In this document: in pieces, positions 24,472-35,201 of the stretch
Position numbering within the stretch: position 1 is the first letter of the stretch
Layout of the letters: every line of letters starts with the position of its first letter
From: Gracilariopsis chorda
Taxonomy: Eukaryota > Rhodophyta > Florideophyceae > Gracilariales > Gracilariaceae
Assembly: GCA_003194525.1 (NCBI GenBank)
Contig: NBIV01000058.1
Span: 248,001 to 312,000, forward strand
Reading direction: 5' to 3'
DNA: 64,000 bases
Program-made: the position numbers and the translations under genes
The notes under the pieces: generated by a model
The model's database searches: none
Told to the model about the DNA's origin: nothing
What the model saw: only the letters and a program-made list of their open reading frames with translations

Positions 24472-25260
24472 TTAACATGTTAGTCCGCAATCTCGGGATG
24501 CTGGCCGTACCACAGTTGGTGCACGTGATTTTTGCGTCGATCGACAGACCAGCAGTTCTAGACGATTCCAGAGGTCTTCCAAAAGCACTTCACAGGACGG
24601 CAAGCGATGCTTGCCTTGAGCATTGAGTGGTCCACTCTTGTGCAGACCAGTGTTTCCCGCGTATTGCATGCGCAACGCTTCGGCAATCGCATGCTCCTCA
24701 AGACTTCTGCCCGAATGGTAATCGCTGGTACAATCGGCTGATACCATAGGGTAAGAAATATCACGAATTCTTGACGTTTGGGGGCTGTTAGCAGGCGAAT
24801 AGGGACAAGCGGAGCCGTGCAGACGGGCGCTAAGCATGGCTGCGTTGGCGGCCTTAGTTTCACGATGCTTCCTGTACTTCTCCTTCCACCGGTGGAGCAC
24901 CTCCATGTTCTTCTCAAGTGGCTGAAGAGTGTTGATAATGAGCTTGTCCGTGATTCAACGCCTTCTTACTGAAGATATTAGTATGCTCTTTGCCATTGAA
25001 AAGCAGACAGTTGGACCATATGAGATCGAAATCCCTTCAGACCTCTCCGAGGCTCTTGTACTGGCTGTCCATGAGCTTGGAGCACACGGTGGAGGGGTCC
25101 ATGGGGCGTCTGATGATGTCATGATAGCCAGCAACGCCCTTGACAGGCTCGACGAAGATGTCTTAGTGGCCCTTCTTCCTGAGCCTGTCAAGTACGTCGC
25201 CGCATCGCTGATAGAAGAACTCTGCGAGGGTATCGGGCGCTCGCAGTCATCACGGGGTGC
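24472..25260 (-). pseudogene. Bromodomain protein relic (minus strand)
   Basis: Reading minus from about 25,210, the translation runs DVLDRLRKKGH, stop, DIFVEPV, YHDIIRRPMDPSTV, SKLMDSQYKSLGEV, stop, RDFDLIWSNCLLFNG. This is the helix order of a bromodomain, including the ZA-loop 'PMD' and the Asn acetyl-lysine pocket region (FN). Bromodomains bind acetylated histones. Stops lie at 25165-25163 (TAA) and 25039-25037 (TGA, where a Trp is likely). A basic coiled segment (LHRWKEKYRKHRETKAANAAM) follows in a shifted frame to 24,472. It is a dead host-type gene or a captured fragment. Confidence 0.6.
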
Positions 25261-25611
25261 GTTGGGTAGACCGCCACGCCAGCGGGCGGAGGAGAGCTTC
25301 TTATGGGGGGGCCTGTTGGAGTTGAGGTACGAGTCGGTGGCAGGGCGGCGACGCTTTGCAGTTCCCATGGGTGCCGGAGGGCGAAGGGAAGGAGTAGTGG
25401 GAGGGTGCAGGCGCGTGCGAGCGAGAGGAATGATGGAGTGATGAGGAAAGAGGGGGATCGAGTGGCTGCGAGGGGCACGCGGGGGCAGCCAGCAGCCACT
25501 TGAACGCGTGCGCTGGAGTGGTGCACCGTCAACCAACGTGCCACAGCATCCAGAGGGCGAGCGCATAGCGTTCGTGCGCAACCGCCGCTGCTGCAGGAGC
25601 AAAAAAATGGC

Positions 25612-26157
25612 GTGCAAATGGAGCGTCGTGCTCACTGTGCGTGGATGGCGTGGCAGCTGGGCTCGTTCGTGCACACGGCGGGGCCTGCGCTTCGAAGAAG
25701 CACCAAGCGCGTGCCGCGCGTCGTATTCGTATCCATGGAAGCTTTGCGTCCGCTCCGCGTGCCGACACGCGTGCTGGGCGACCTGAAGAAGCAGCTCAAG
25801 AAGCGTGGCAACAACCTGTTGGGGAAAGTCTCCTACTGCGACGGTTATTGGATGTTTCTGCAGCATGTCGACTTCGTTGCCATAAACGGGTACGCAGAGG
25901 TTTTTGCACACCCCATGGAACTATCCATCTGCCATTACAACCTCGCCATGGGCGTGTATCGCATGCTCATGAAGCTTCGTGCCGACCTGGACCTCATCTG
26001 GTATAACTGCTGCACATTCAACGCCAATGACTCCATCTACTTCAAGGAGGCCATGTGTAGCCGTCAATTTTTAAACTGCCCGGCCTTTGCCAACCGATTG
26101 CTCTCGCTGTCCGAGCGTCGTGTCCGTGTCAAGCTGACTCCTGTTGGGAACAGCTGA
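25612..26157 (+). pseudogene. Bromodomain-like protein fragment (plus strand)
   Basis: An open frame of 181 codons whose second half matches a bromodomain: FLQHVDFVAINGYAEVF, then HPMELS (ZA-loop), GVYR, and DLIWYNCCTFNANDS with the pocket Asn. The first 50 residues are Arg/Ala-rich and look like accidental coding. It is related to the minus-strand bromodomain at 24.96-25.2 kb but clearly diverged and in the opposite orientation, so the two are not a recent inverted duplication. No start context or downstream exon is visible. Probably a fragment. Confidence 0.5.
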
Positions 26158-26222
26158 AGTGCTTCCTTCGTGACTGCTTTTCTTCCCGCTGGTGCAGCTC
26201 GACGTCAGCTGCTTCTGTTCAA

Positions 26223-27353
26223 ATGGACTGTTTCATGCAGTTGCCATCGTCTGTAATGCCATATCCACATGTGCATCGTCCTCAACGCAACTCAGCGATT
26301 CGCACCTCCAATCGCTTCACAAGCTCTTCTCTTTCACTGCCGAAGCAATCCACACTCTCCCTCTCAATGGGACTCCAAAAGCTCCCGCCATCCGAGCCAC
26401 AGGAGCCGACGCACGAATGTACTCCCAAAATGAGGCTAGTTGAGCAAATAAACCCACACGACGCATATCACCACTGCATCAAACAAATACTGCTCTCCAA
26501 GAGCACCAAGTTGCAAGCCATGACCATCCCCGACATAGGAGCGTACGGCGTGCCCTCATGCTAGATGGAAAGATTCAAACCATAGAGGGTGATGAACAGT
26601 TTTACCACGAACCTCTGGTCCATTTCCAATGTCTTGTGCACTCCAATCCTCAAAATGTGCTAATTGTGGGCGGTACTGTTGGCGGTGCTGCTAGAGAGGC
26701 TCTCAGATGGCACTCCGTCAAGTCCATCTTTGTCGTTGACATTGATAGAGAGGCAGTGGATGCGTGTTGCAAGCACCTTCCAAACGTAGCACGAGGTTTT
26801 CTTGACAATCCAAGATGTAACCTCATCATCGGCGACGCTTTAGGCTACATACACAGAAACGAAACCCCATTTGACGTCACCATATGCGATTTAACAGATC
26901 CTATGGCAGACGGTCCAAAGCCTGCGCTTGTTTACAAGGGAATTATTCTGCCACGTGAAGCGAAGGTTAAAACTTATGGGAGCAATTTCAATCATGAGCG
27001 GTCCCACATCATTGAGGGAAAGTAACGTATCGTTCCCACGAACTTGTGCAGCTCTATCATCTGTATTTACGTCTATACGTCCGTCTCAAGTATTTGAACT
27101 AACCTACGGCCCGCGTCTTGGTATAGTACTCCCCATGGATAAAATGCAGCCGCTACCCGAAGCTAACGAACTGGATCTGAACATAGCCGAATCCATAAAC
27201 CGAGAAATGCATGTCCTCGATGGCGCTTCGGTTCATGGTCACATTGCTAGTCCTTGGTGCCTGAAGAAACCAGTTATGGAGGAAACAGAGATTTTCACTA
27301 TCGATAACCAGGTTCCGACATTTGGTGAAGGCATTCTCAACCAGAAAGGATGA
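26223..27353 (+). pseudogene. Spermidine/spermine synthase-like gene, frameshifted
   Basis: The aminopropyltransferase fold is clear. ALMLDGKIQ and DEQFYHEPLVH open the domain. VLIVGGTVGGAAREAL is the glycine-rich nucleoside loop, VVDIDREAVD carries the acidic loop end, and CDLTDPMADGP is the block next to the catalytic Asp. The enzyme moves an aminopropyl group from decarboxylated S-adenosylmethionine to a polyamine. The 5' part (26223-26564, ending NPHDAYHHCIKQILL...GAYG) is in another frame than the core, so a frameshift lies near 26,553. A second lies near 26,930, after which the C-terminal part runs 26928-27353. The N-terminus is Ser/Arg-rich, possibly an organelle targeting peptide. Only two breaks in good sequence suggest recent decay or read errors. 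Confidence 0.75.
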
Positions 27354-27654
27354 TGTCCCAGGAGCGCAACTTTGCACATATCCATTAATGTGCCACTCGT
27401 CATTGAAAAGCAGTTCTCTTTTTTGATCTTAGCAAAGAAGTGGAGTTTTGTAAAGCCCTATAACGGGTCTGAGCCCCGTTGTTGGGCTTCAGTGAACAGC
27501 ATATGGGCCCCTTTGTAATCCTTACTCGTCCAACAATTGGTTAACATTATCTTTCATCTTACGAAAGAGTTTCCGCGACATTTTTACTGATATACTCTTT
27601 CATTTCCTTCACTTCTTCACTTTCTGCCTCCCCAGACACAGTCCGGCATTTACT
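27354..27654. other. Spacer without visible feature
   Basis: A short spacer between the polyamine-enzyme relic and the transposon-type ORF. A small 'ACGGGTCTGAGCCCGT' hairpin lies at 27,463-27,478. Nothing else is visible. Confidence 0.4.
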
Positions 27655-28853
27655 CTACGCTCTCATTATGTCCAACTGCTGTTGTACCGCCAATCCATCA
27701 AACTTTGGCTTTTGTATCTGCGAAACCATAGCCGTAGAGGTTGTAATGTCCATCAGTTTCTCAATCTTCTCCTCTAAAGATATTGCATCATTTTTTGTGC
27801 GCCTTTTCTTTTTCGAAGGACCTGCACGCATAGGTTCGTCGTGCTCGTTTCGATGCCCTCCCACCTCGTACCCAACATCCTTCTCCATAACTTCGGAGAA
27901 CAGATATATAATTTCCTTGTCTTCTTGTTTTGTTCCGCATCGAAAAAGTTTATATTATATCATGGAACGCGCTCCCGAGGTCATGAACGTCTGATCTGGG
28001 TGCTCCGGAAGAAAACTCCCGGAACGATGTGGATCGTTTTGTCCGGAAACCGAACATTTTTCTAAGAAGTTATTGAAGTCCATTTGAGCTTCTTTGTAAT
28101 AGCGCTTCAATAAAAATGGAGATCTCTTCACCACCGGCATGCGGAATGGATCGAAGTTGTCCAAAACATTGGAGAGATCCGCTCTCGTTGATAATGTTTG
28201 GTCATTAAAGCGATCTGCAACCACAGAAAAATAGCCATCCCTTCCGACCCTGTCATCCAGCTCCCGGCGGTTTAGGGGTAGTCCGACGGCCTTCATGATA
28301 GCTTTTCGGTGGTTTCGTCATTCTTGATGACAAGCAAGAGACGAGGAAATTCGTAAAGTGTGAATTTTGGCACGGCGTTTGGCTTGTGTCGTAGCAGGAG
28401 CAAATCGTCAGGTTCTGCTTCACAGTGCACGGTTTTCTGGGCTTCGAACATTCTAGCACATATTTGTTCCACATAAGATGTCCACATATTTCTCCCACGT
28501 TGCTCAAACAGTTCTAAGAGATGAGCATCGTCTGGGCATGACTGTAAAATCACGTTTGAGTGTTGTAGTTCTCGTAATTCTTGTAGAGACGAAGATTTTG
28601 TTAACAATTCCTGTAAACAAACACCCAGAAGGGCTTTTGCTTTTGCTGTCATCATCAAACGCGCAAGCACACGGTTCTTCGTTCCTCGCTTTGTCACTCT
28701 TACGGAGGACGCGAGTGAAAAAAGCTGGTCTTTTGTTCTTCTCGATAGATAGGTATAAAGTGCATCAATTTCCGTATAAGCCTGCACTGAAGAACAAGGA
28801 GATGTTCTGGTTTGGTTGTGGGAAACAGTTTCATCAGAAAAAGCAATTGCCAC
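27655..28853 (-). pseudogene. Transposon-type protein of unknown function, decayed
   Basis: Minus-strand fragments join in order: 28853-28293, a helical leader with RTKDQLFSLASSVRVTKRG and a leucine-rich stretch; 28296-27955, with LDDRVGRDGYFSVVADRFN and KRYYKEAQMDFNNFL; then 27888-27655 with a basic nuclear-localisation-like run PSKKKRRTK and a short coiled coil. Stop and next start overlap as ATGA at 28296-28293, meaning a one-base frameshift. The middle block resembles DNA-binding ORFs accompanying transposons in algal genomes (a residue pattern I recall, not a database result). It may be the partner ORF of a Harbinger-like element. Confidence 0.4.
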
Positions 28854-29870
28854 CAGGCTATTACCGCATGGTGTTTTGTTGGTAGATCAAATGCAAGCCG
28901 AGATGTCACAACTTCGTCAGATATATTGGTGGCGGGACCATTTTCGCCGGGCCGCCAAGATGAACCAGGTTTATGAGGATAGAATGTGCGGGTGTTTGTA
29001 GCTGGGGGTGAATTTGTTGACATGAGGAGATCTGGGGGAGGTTGCTCGGGAAGTAGAACGCGGGAATGCAGTTATCTGCTGCTCCGTTGCTGTTCAACAA
29101 CAGGAAGCACGGGAAGTAACGTTTTTTTCAAACCGGAGGAGATGTGGAGGGTAATTTCAAGAGCTCATACAGCGTTTTAGGAGAATTGCAAAGTATGTAG
29201 TAAAAGGAAGTCAAGAATGTTGCATGCAGAGATTGAAGTTTGAATTGGGCGATTCATTGAGATGTCAGAGCTCGTTGTGTGTATGTTTTCTTGAAGTAAG
29301 GGTTATAACAATGTTGGGAAAAGTTTCAAACTAGAACCAAAGTATCCAGTGATAAGGACCCACGTTGCAGGACGCCAGTACGCCAGTACGGCTGGGAGGC
29401 CTGTGTAGAATGGCCCTCATGCAGCCTGTGAACGAATACCCTTGACATTGTAGTACGTGTCCACGTGTAGTTGTTTCTTGCACGTACAAAAAAAACTGCA
29501 CCGGACGTTGCATTCGTTCTTCCCGTGTAGTCAGAGAATTATGCTTGTTTCAGAGAATGACGAGGAAATCTATCAGGGTCCTCATCCCGCGGCAAAATCT
29601 ATGCAATATGAAGTGAGAGAGAGAAATGCATATGGGAGATTTGTGATGACCATTGCTATCCAGTAAGAATTATACACAGGTCTTGGAGTTCCTGTGGGAT
29701 AGTGGCGAGGCGGTCGTAGTTCCACAGTAGTTTTGCACCGTATGGCGCAAATTTATCCTAGAGGTAAGTAGTTTAGGCTTGGCCGTATTAGTATCCAATA
29801 GGTTCTCTATACGTCAACCTCCAAGGACCAGAAAGATTTGTGTATACTGACAAACTGATGAAACCGTGTT
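28854..29870. other. Gene-poor stretch
   Basis: No gene is supported. Near 29,365-29,420 lies a piece (CGCCAGTACGCCAGTACGG, then GTGTAGAATGGCCCT) that recurs inverted at 21,475-21,520, and near 29,495 a GTGCACCG-like motif. These mark copies of a small dispersed element. Confidence 0.4.
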
Positions 29871-29876
29871 CGGCTG

Positions 29877-30012
29877 TATATAAGAGTCTCCTCGCCCCCC
29901 CTCTTCTCGCTTTGTCTCCACAGCCTTTTGAGCTCTACGTCCTCCTTCTCTTCCCTTCTATCAACTTTCTCTGCCTTCATCTTTCTCTCTTCCAAACATA
30001 CGCAATATTATC
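29877..30012 (+). promoter_or_regulatory. TATA box and CT-rich leader
   Basis: TATATAAG at 29,877-29,884 is followed by a strongly pyrimidine-rich stretch up to about 29,998 and an ATG at 30,013. This is a textbook core promoter layout and suggests the relic downstream was once a transcribed gene. No transcript evidence is available here. Confidence 0.5.
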
Positions 30013-33000
30013 ATGTCTGAAGTGCTGAGTTCGCGAATAAAAGGCACGAGTATGTTGCGTCCGACACGTTCGATTGTTGACTCAGCAAAGCGTGAAGGTT
30101 TGAAGAGGAAGATACCGTTCGATTTTCTTCCTTGCACGTCGTTTGGTGGAACCGCATCTTTCGAGCGACTGAAGAAACTTGACAAAGACATTGTTTTTGA
30201 TGGTAAACTTCGTGCAAACACTACGCTCATTTCCATTGAGTTGAAGCTTATGTATTTCCAGACACGTTACCTGGTTGTTGGCGGCAACCGCCAAAAACTA
30301 CTTAGTCCTCGCTAGCTGTTTCCATTCTTTGATTGCCTGGTTCTTGATATCTCCAGCGTTGTCTCTCCTGAGAGAGTATTAGAGAATGGGACATTGATCA
30401 CCTTGGCTGTGGAAGTTGGAGAAGAATGACCGTCTGGTCATACGATAATGAATTACGAGATGGACCTGAAATCGCTGGAAGGTTCGATGCAGTCGCACCT
30501 AGAGCGGGAAGATCTGACACATTTTGCGTCTAAAAAGGTTATTGTATCTAAAAATAAGCTTCGGGAATTATTGACTTCATAGTCGAGGCAGATGAACCAG
30601 AAATAAAATAATGAATTGGCTTTTACCTTCGGATCTACGTAGACCTCGGACTAGTATCTTCTCGGTGCTCAAAGACTGATTTCCTCTAGGGTTCCTGTTC
30701 AGCTATGGAAGTAAGAAGACATGGGTTTTGTGAGGTTTTCGAAGATGGAACTTCGTCATGCATCAATATTTTCTGCTGAGGAGCTTCGGACCATCGTAAA
30801 TTACTGTTCCACAACATCAGCCTGGCAGACAATGAACTAAAACTTTGCTGCAGGGAAACAGATCCTCGCAAATTTAAGGATTGAAATGAAGTCTGGAGCA
30901 AAGGCTAGTCTCAGAAGTGGTACGCAGTGCACCACTTCTAACTCTACGAAATCCTATTCTGTACTACTTTTGTCAAGTTCTAAACTGTGAAAGCATGGCC
31001 GAGTCAACATACAAGCAGACTACAACCTACTGGCACCAAAACCCACTCCTGCGCGTCGGCTAGGTCTCCGTCGTTGTTCCTTTACCACGAAGCCCCGAGA
31101 ACAATTTCTGCCGCTCTGAGAATGCTAAAGTGATGCGAAAAATGGTGAACCTGGTTATCTGAAACGAAGCTCTCTAACAAAAAAAGTGTCCCAGGCCAAC
31201 TTTCCGTTCCTTACTTGCTTCAAAACTGATTACTGACGTCTATGCTGAGAAAGAACCTACCGTGCATCCTTTGAAGAGAGCGAGATCATCTGATTTATAT
31301 TTGGATATACCTGCAAAGCGGAGGACATGTTGCATATGCTCTGCCGTGAAGGATGATATTGCATCATTGCAGTCTACTCCCCTCCCTACCAACGTGGGCT
31401 TTTCTGCTATTGCAGATACAAGCATGATCGACGAAGCTAAAGAAGAAAGAGATAGCAAGGCAATTGTAAGATTGGGATATGGTAAGGAATGGGATACCCA
31501 TCAGACGAACGATAACGAGATAGAGGAGGCAAAGGTATTCCGCAGCAATGAAATGGATTTTGCGTTTAGGATTGAAGGTATCTCTGACTTTTTCGATACA
31601 AAAGAGGAAAAAGTTGATAAAGAGACCGGTAAAAAAGTTCAGGAAAAAAAAGAAGAAGAAGAGAGCAAAGTAGAAGAAGGCAGAAAGATAGAATAAAAGA
31701 ACCAAGAAGCACCAGAGAAAGAAAGAAAGAAGGTAACCGACAGGGACAAGAAGAAGACAGGGAAAATGAAACTATTGAAGCAAACCGAGTGAAGAAATTA
31801 GCCATGCTGGTGCTCTCTTGACAACTATAAGGACACCAGGGAACGAAATTTCTGCTCATGCTTTCCATCCTAAGAAAGCTGTTGTAGTTGCACTGAAAAG
31901 GAATCGAGAAGAGAATCTCGATGCCTTACCGTGTCAGGCTGAAAATGGCTGAGCTTCGAATACTCTACTCGTTATCAAGGGTCTATCTGATACTCTTGCT
32001 GCAAATGAGAACACATACAGTACCGGTTTTGCTTACAAAGGCAACCAAGAAGATTATCCGAAGGGGATAATATAGCGTTGCACTCTTGCGAGTGGTACGA
32101 AAGGCATGGATGAAGAAGTCTATATGTTGTAAGATGATGAAATGGTGTTTTCTATGCGCAATAGTATTCAGTGGTCGTTGCAGGGACTGAAAGACGTGTA
32201 TTTGATTGAGAATAAGTAGGCTGTTGGTGTATTCTTCCGAGAGGCTCCCTGGAGCTTGCTGACGAATGATTTCATGTTATCACTGCGCACCACTCTCATG
32301 GGAAGAGGGACAACAAACATTCAAGTGCTTGCAAGAGGATTCTTAACAAAACGCTTCAGTATAACGTGACTGCTATCCTCCTAGTGTGTGATATGCACTG
32401 GAGTCTTTGCGTTATTGCCAGTATCCGGGAATTTAAACGTGGATTGAGTTCGGACATTGCTTTAAACGATGAGAAAGCTATACGGACCCGCATATATTGA
32501 TTGGTTTGCATGCGGCGAAGTACGCACTCAAAGCTTCATCAGAACCTATAGTTTCTACTTGCTATGGCTCTGGATATAAATAGTGTGACTGCGTCTGTCC
32601 TGTCCAAGCACATTCATTCTATTCGTGTGAGGTGCTCTAGGCAGGACGTAGTTGATTGTGGTTGGCATGTAATTAACAATACTGAGCTGTGTACGCTATT
32701 TCCATCATTGTTCAGTACGAAATGGAACAGAGCTACGGCAAAGAAAGTGCAGGACAAGTTACAGGAGGTAACAATTACTCCCATTAAGGAACGATGACGG
32801 GAGAAATATATGAACTGCAAGGAGAAGTATGAGGCAGATGGATGGAAAGTGTCTGTATCTTTACGAAAAGCTGCTGCCGATGAACAGAACACCGCTAAAA
32901 ACGTGAAGGGTACGACAGAGCATAAAGATACCACGCATGTATCCTGAGTCTTTGATCTCTCAATTAAGATCTCGAAAGCACTCTGTGACACCTATAGCCT

Positions 33001-33260
33001 CATAGAAGAGCTAAAGGTGCTTCAGACTGCAAATGATGGTGATAGCTCACTAATAAATGTTCTAGAAGGTCATTTGAAAGTGGCCTTAGGCACAGTAAAG
33101 GAGCTTCTTGAAGAGTATGCATTACCTTACGTAAACATTTATTTTCTTCATACCTCACATATACCGATTGCTATAGATAACAATAAAGTGGTTCAAAGTT
33201 CTATGCAATATGGAATCGTACAAAAAAAATTGAGGTTCACATGTACCTCGAGGCTCTAAC
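30013..33260 (+). pseudogene. Ulp1/SENP-like cysteine protease gene, decayed
   Basis: The start at 30,013 (MSEVLSSRIKGTSMLR) opens a basic region that continues past several in-frame stops. A Glu/Lys-rich coiled part lies at 31,550-31,696. The protease domain is recognisable from about 32,270: a leader (LLTNDFMLSLRTTLMG), then DMHWSLCVIAS at 32,390-32,420 with the catalytic His of C48 peptidases, and HILIGLHAAKYALKA around 32,487-32,532 where the family has HILILDSLH (the catalytic Asp is changed to Gly here). Such enzymes process or remove SUMO. In algae and plants Ulp1-like domains are also common in transposons. Many frameshifts and stops make it clearly dead. Whether it was a host gene or a transposon gene is open. 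Confidence 0.6.
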
Positions 33261-33399
33261 CCGCGCCTAGCAATGGAATGATTCAGCGAAACAATCCAAC
33301 TCTGTGAAGGGGGTATTGTCATTATTACATCACAGCAAGTATAGACGAAGAGCTTGGTGATGCTCTATTACAGTGTAAAGGTAATGGAATAAACATATT

Positions 33400-33640
33400 A
33401 TTCATTCGATAGTGCACCGTGCGGTGCAGTTTATCACAGTGCACATTCTGGGAATTGGAAGAAAAGGAGGAAAAAGTGCACCGTGCGGTGTTCAAACTCA
33501 ATGTACTGATTTCTCTGTATTACATTACAAGAAAAAGAACGCGCACCATGCATGGCTTTCACTTGAGGTATTGAACGCACCATAACGCAGGTGAAAAGTT
33601 AGAAAGTGCACCGTGCAATGCAGCTTTTCTCCCTGATGAC
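33400..33640. repeat. Cluster of GTGCACCGTGCGGTGCA palindromes
   Basis: GTGCACCGTGCGGTGCA occurs at 33,412-33,428, GTGCACCGTGCGGTG at 33,476-33,490, and a weaker GTGCACCGTGCAATGCA at 33,604-33,620, spaced 64 and 128 bases. Related copies lie at 21.33 and 21.44 kb and near 29.5 kb. I read these as ends or units of a small non-coding element. Confidence 0.5.
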
Positions 33641-34281
33641 CTCACCTAAACTCAGGATAATGACCACAATCTGTGATGTGCAGTTTTTTTGTATCGATGT
33701 AATGATTTCTCTGCGATACACGTGAACAGTTAGAAATTGGTCCGGGCGGTGGAAACTATATATAAAATGGTTGGCTGGAATCCAGTTCAGAGCATAGTAA
33801 GGTGTTTTCTCGTTGCAAACCATTAGTGCAAAGCTTTGGTTGTAATTCGGGAGGAAGGGTGCCCTTTCGCAGAAATGCAATCGCCTGTGCACACAATATG
33901 CGCGCATGTATGACCAGAACTGCGCATAAGTGCTTGCACATGTGCATGAAAATGTGCATGAGCATTTACACACTCGGAGGCGAGTGTTTTCTGGCCCTGC
34001 TCACATGTTTGGATGCAGCACTCGCTATCCACGTGCTGAAGCAATAATATCAAACATTGATACGCAAATATCTCCAAGTAGTTTGTAGAATCGCAACTTA
34101 TTTTCAATGCTTAAGAGAACTTCTAGAAGGCCAGGGAGGTAAATTTGCGTTGATATCTGTTGGGCGTTTTATAATCTTTTTTGGGGGGTTATAGTCCTTA
34201 GTGAAATATCCCCAAATGAGGACCTAGTCGTCTCCGCAGGCAAAGCATTGTCTATAAAATAAGTACACTCGTGTTACAGTT
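33641..34281. other. Gene-poor stretch
   Basis: No gene is visible. A TATATATAAA sequence lies near 33,759-33,769 without a convincing ORF behind it. A GTGCATGAAAATGTGCATGA repeat lies at 33,942-33,961. Confidence 0.35.
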
Positions 34282-35201
34282 TTGGGTTTTCAAACTCATA
34301 TGAGACGAGTGGTCCCTATCAGCGGTTATAGAAATCTTTACCCCCCTCATTTAGTACAAATTCAAACTGATAACGCATGGTCTACACCCCCCCTACTAAA
34401 GAGATCTACAGCCTCTTCGCAGAAGCGCCATGAAACCATCAGCTGGGCAACGTCAGGATTAATTATGTCACCCAATACCAGCATCTTTGGTTTTGAACAT
34501 TATTCTCAAGCAAGCACTCTTTGCAACTTGTGTAATGCAAATTCACAGTCCTCTGTCCTAAGTCGTGACGTTGTATTAGTAATCGATAGAGCAGTGCCAA
34601 CATTGGGTTTTCCTTTTTACTGTTCAGTTGCTCATGTTTTAGGTGTATTACATCACGCTGAACAACCCAAGATAAGAGCAGTTTTCCCTGATTGGTGAAT
34701 TAAGCTGTATGCTTTTCTGACGTAGTTCTTGGTTGTAGAACCAGAGACAAAGTTTCTCCCTTCGCCACTGTGAACGTCCTACAGCAGCAAGCCCTTACCT
34801 TTGCCCTGGAAGGGTTTGATAATAGACGAAGAATTCATGAACTTCTCATGGACGAAAATAATCACCATCAAGCGATTCCAATTGAATTTATTTGCAGAAG
34901 CCCCTTCAACCTATCTGCAAGTGCAAATCTAGAAACCGTACAAATTATTTCTACTCTCATAACCATTACCACTGTGAATGGGGTTCGTTTTCAAATAATG
35001 AACAAGCCCTTGGAGCCTCGTCAGCAGTGGCATGAAACAGTCCCAAACGTAACCCTGAAGCAGCAGAGTATTCATGTCAATCTAAGAAGAGAGCCTTACT
35101 CTGACCTTCAACCAATTTACGACTTCAGAGTTGCAACGCTAGAACACTCAATTGTCAAAATGCGCCACAGCTATCCAAAAGAGATGCTCTTATACATTTA
35201 A
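34282..35201 (+). pseudogene. Unrecognised gene remnant
   Basis: Two open frames (34282-34698 and 34770-35201) with protein-like composition follow each other on the plus strand, separated by stops. The second has an amphipathic pattern (MNVLQQQALTFALEGF, ETVQIISTLITITTVNG). I recognise no family. They may belong to one decayed gene or transposon ORF. They may also be unrelated. Confidence 0.25.

Noticed and set aside
24955-25911. Long minus-strand frame of 318 codons
   Set aside because: Pro/Ser/Arg-rich translation caused by GC content. The bromodomain is in a different minus frame.
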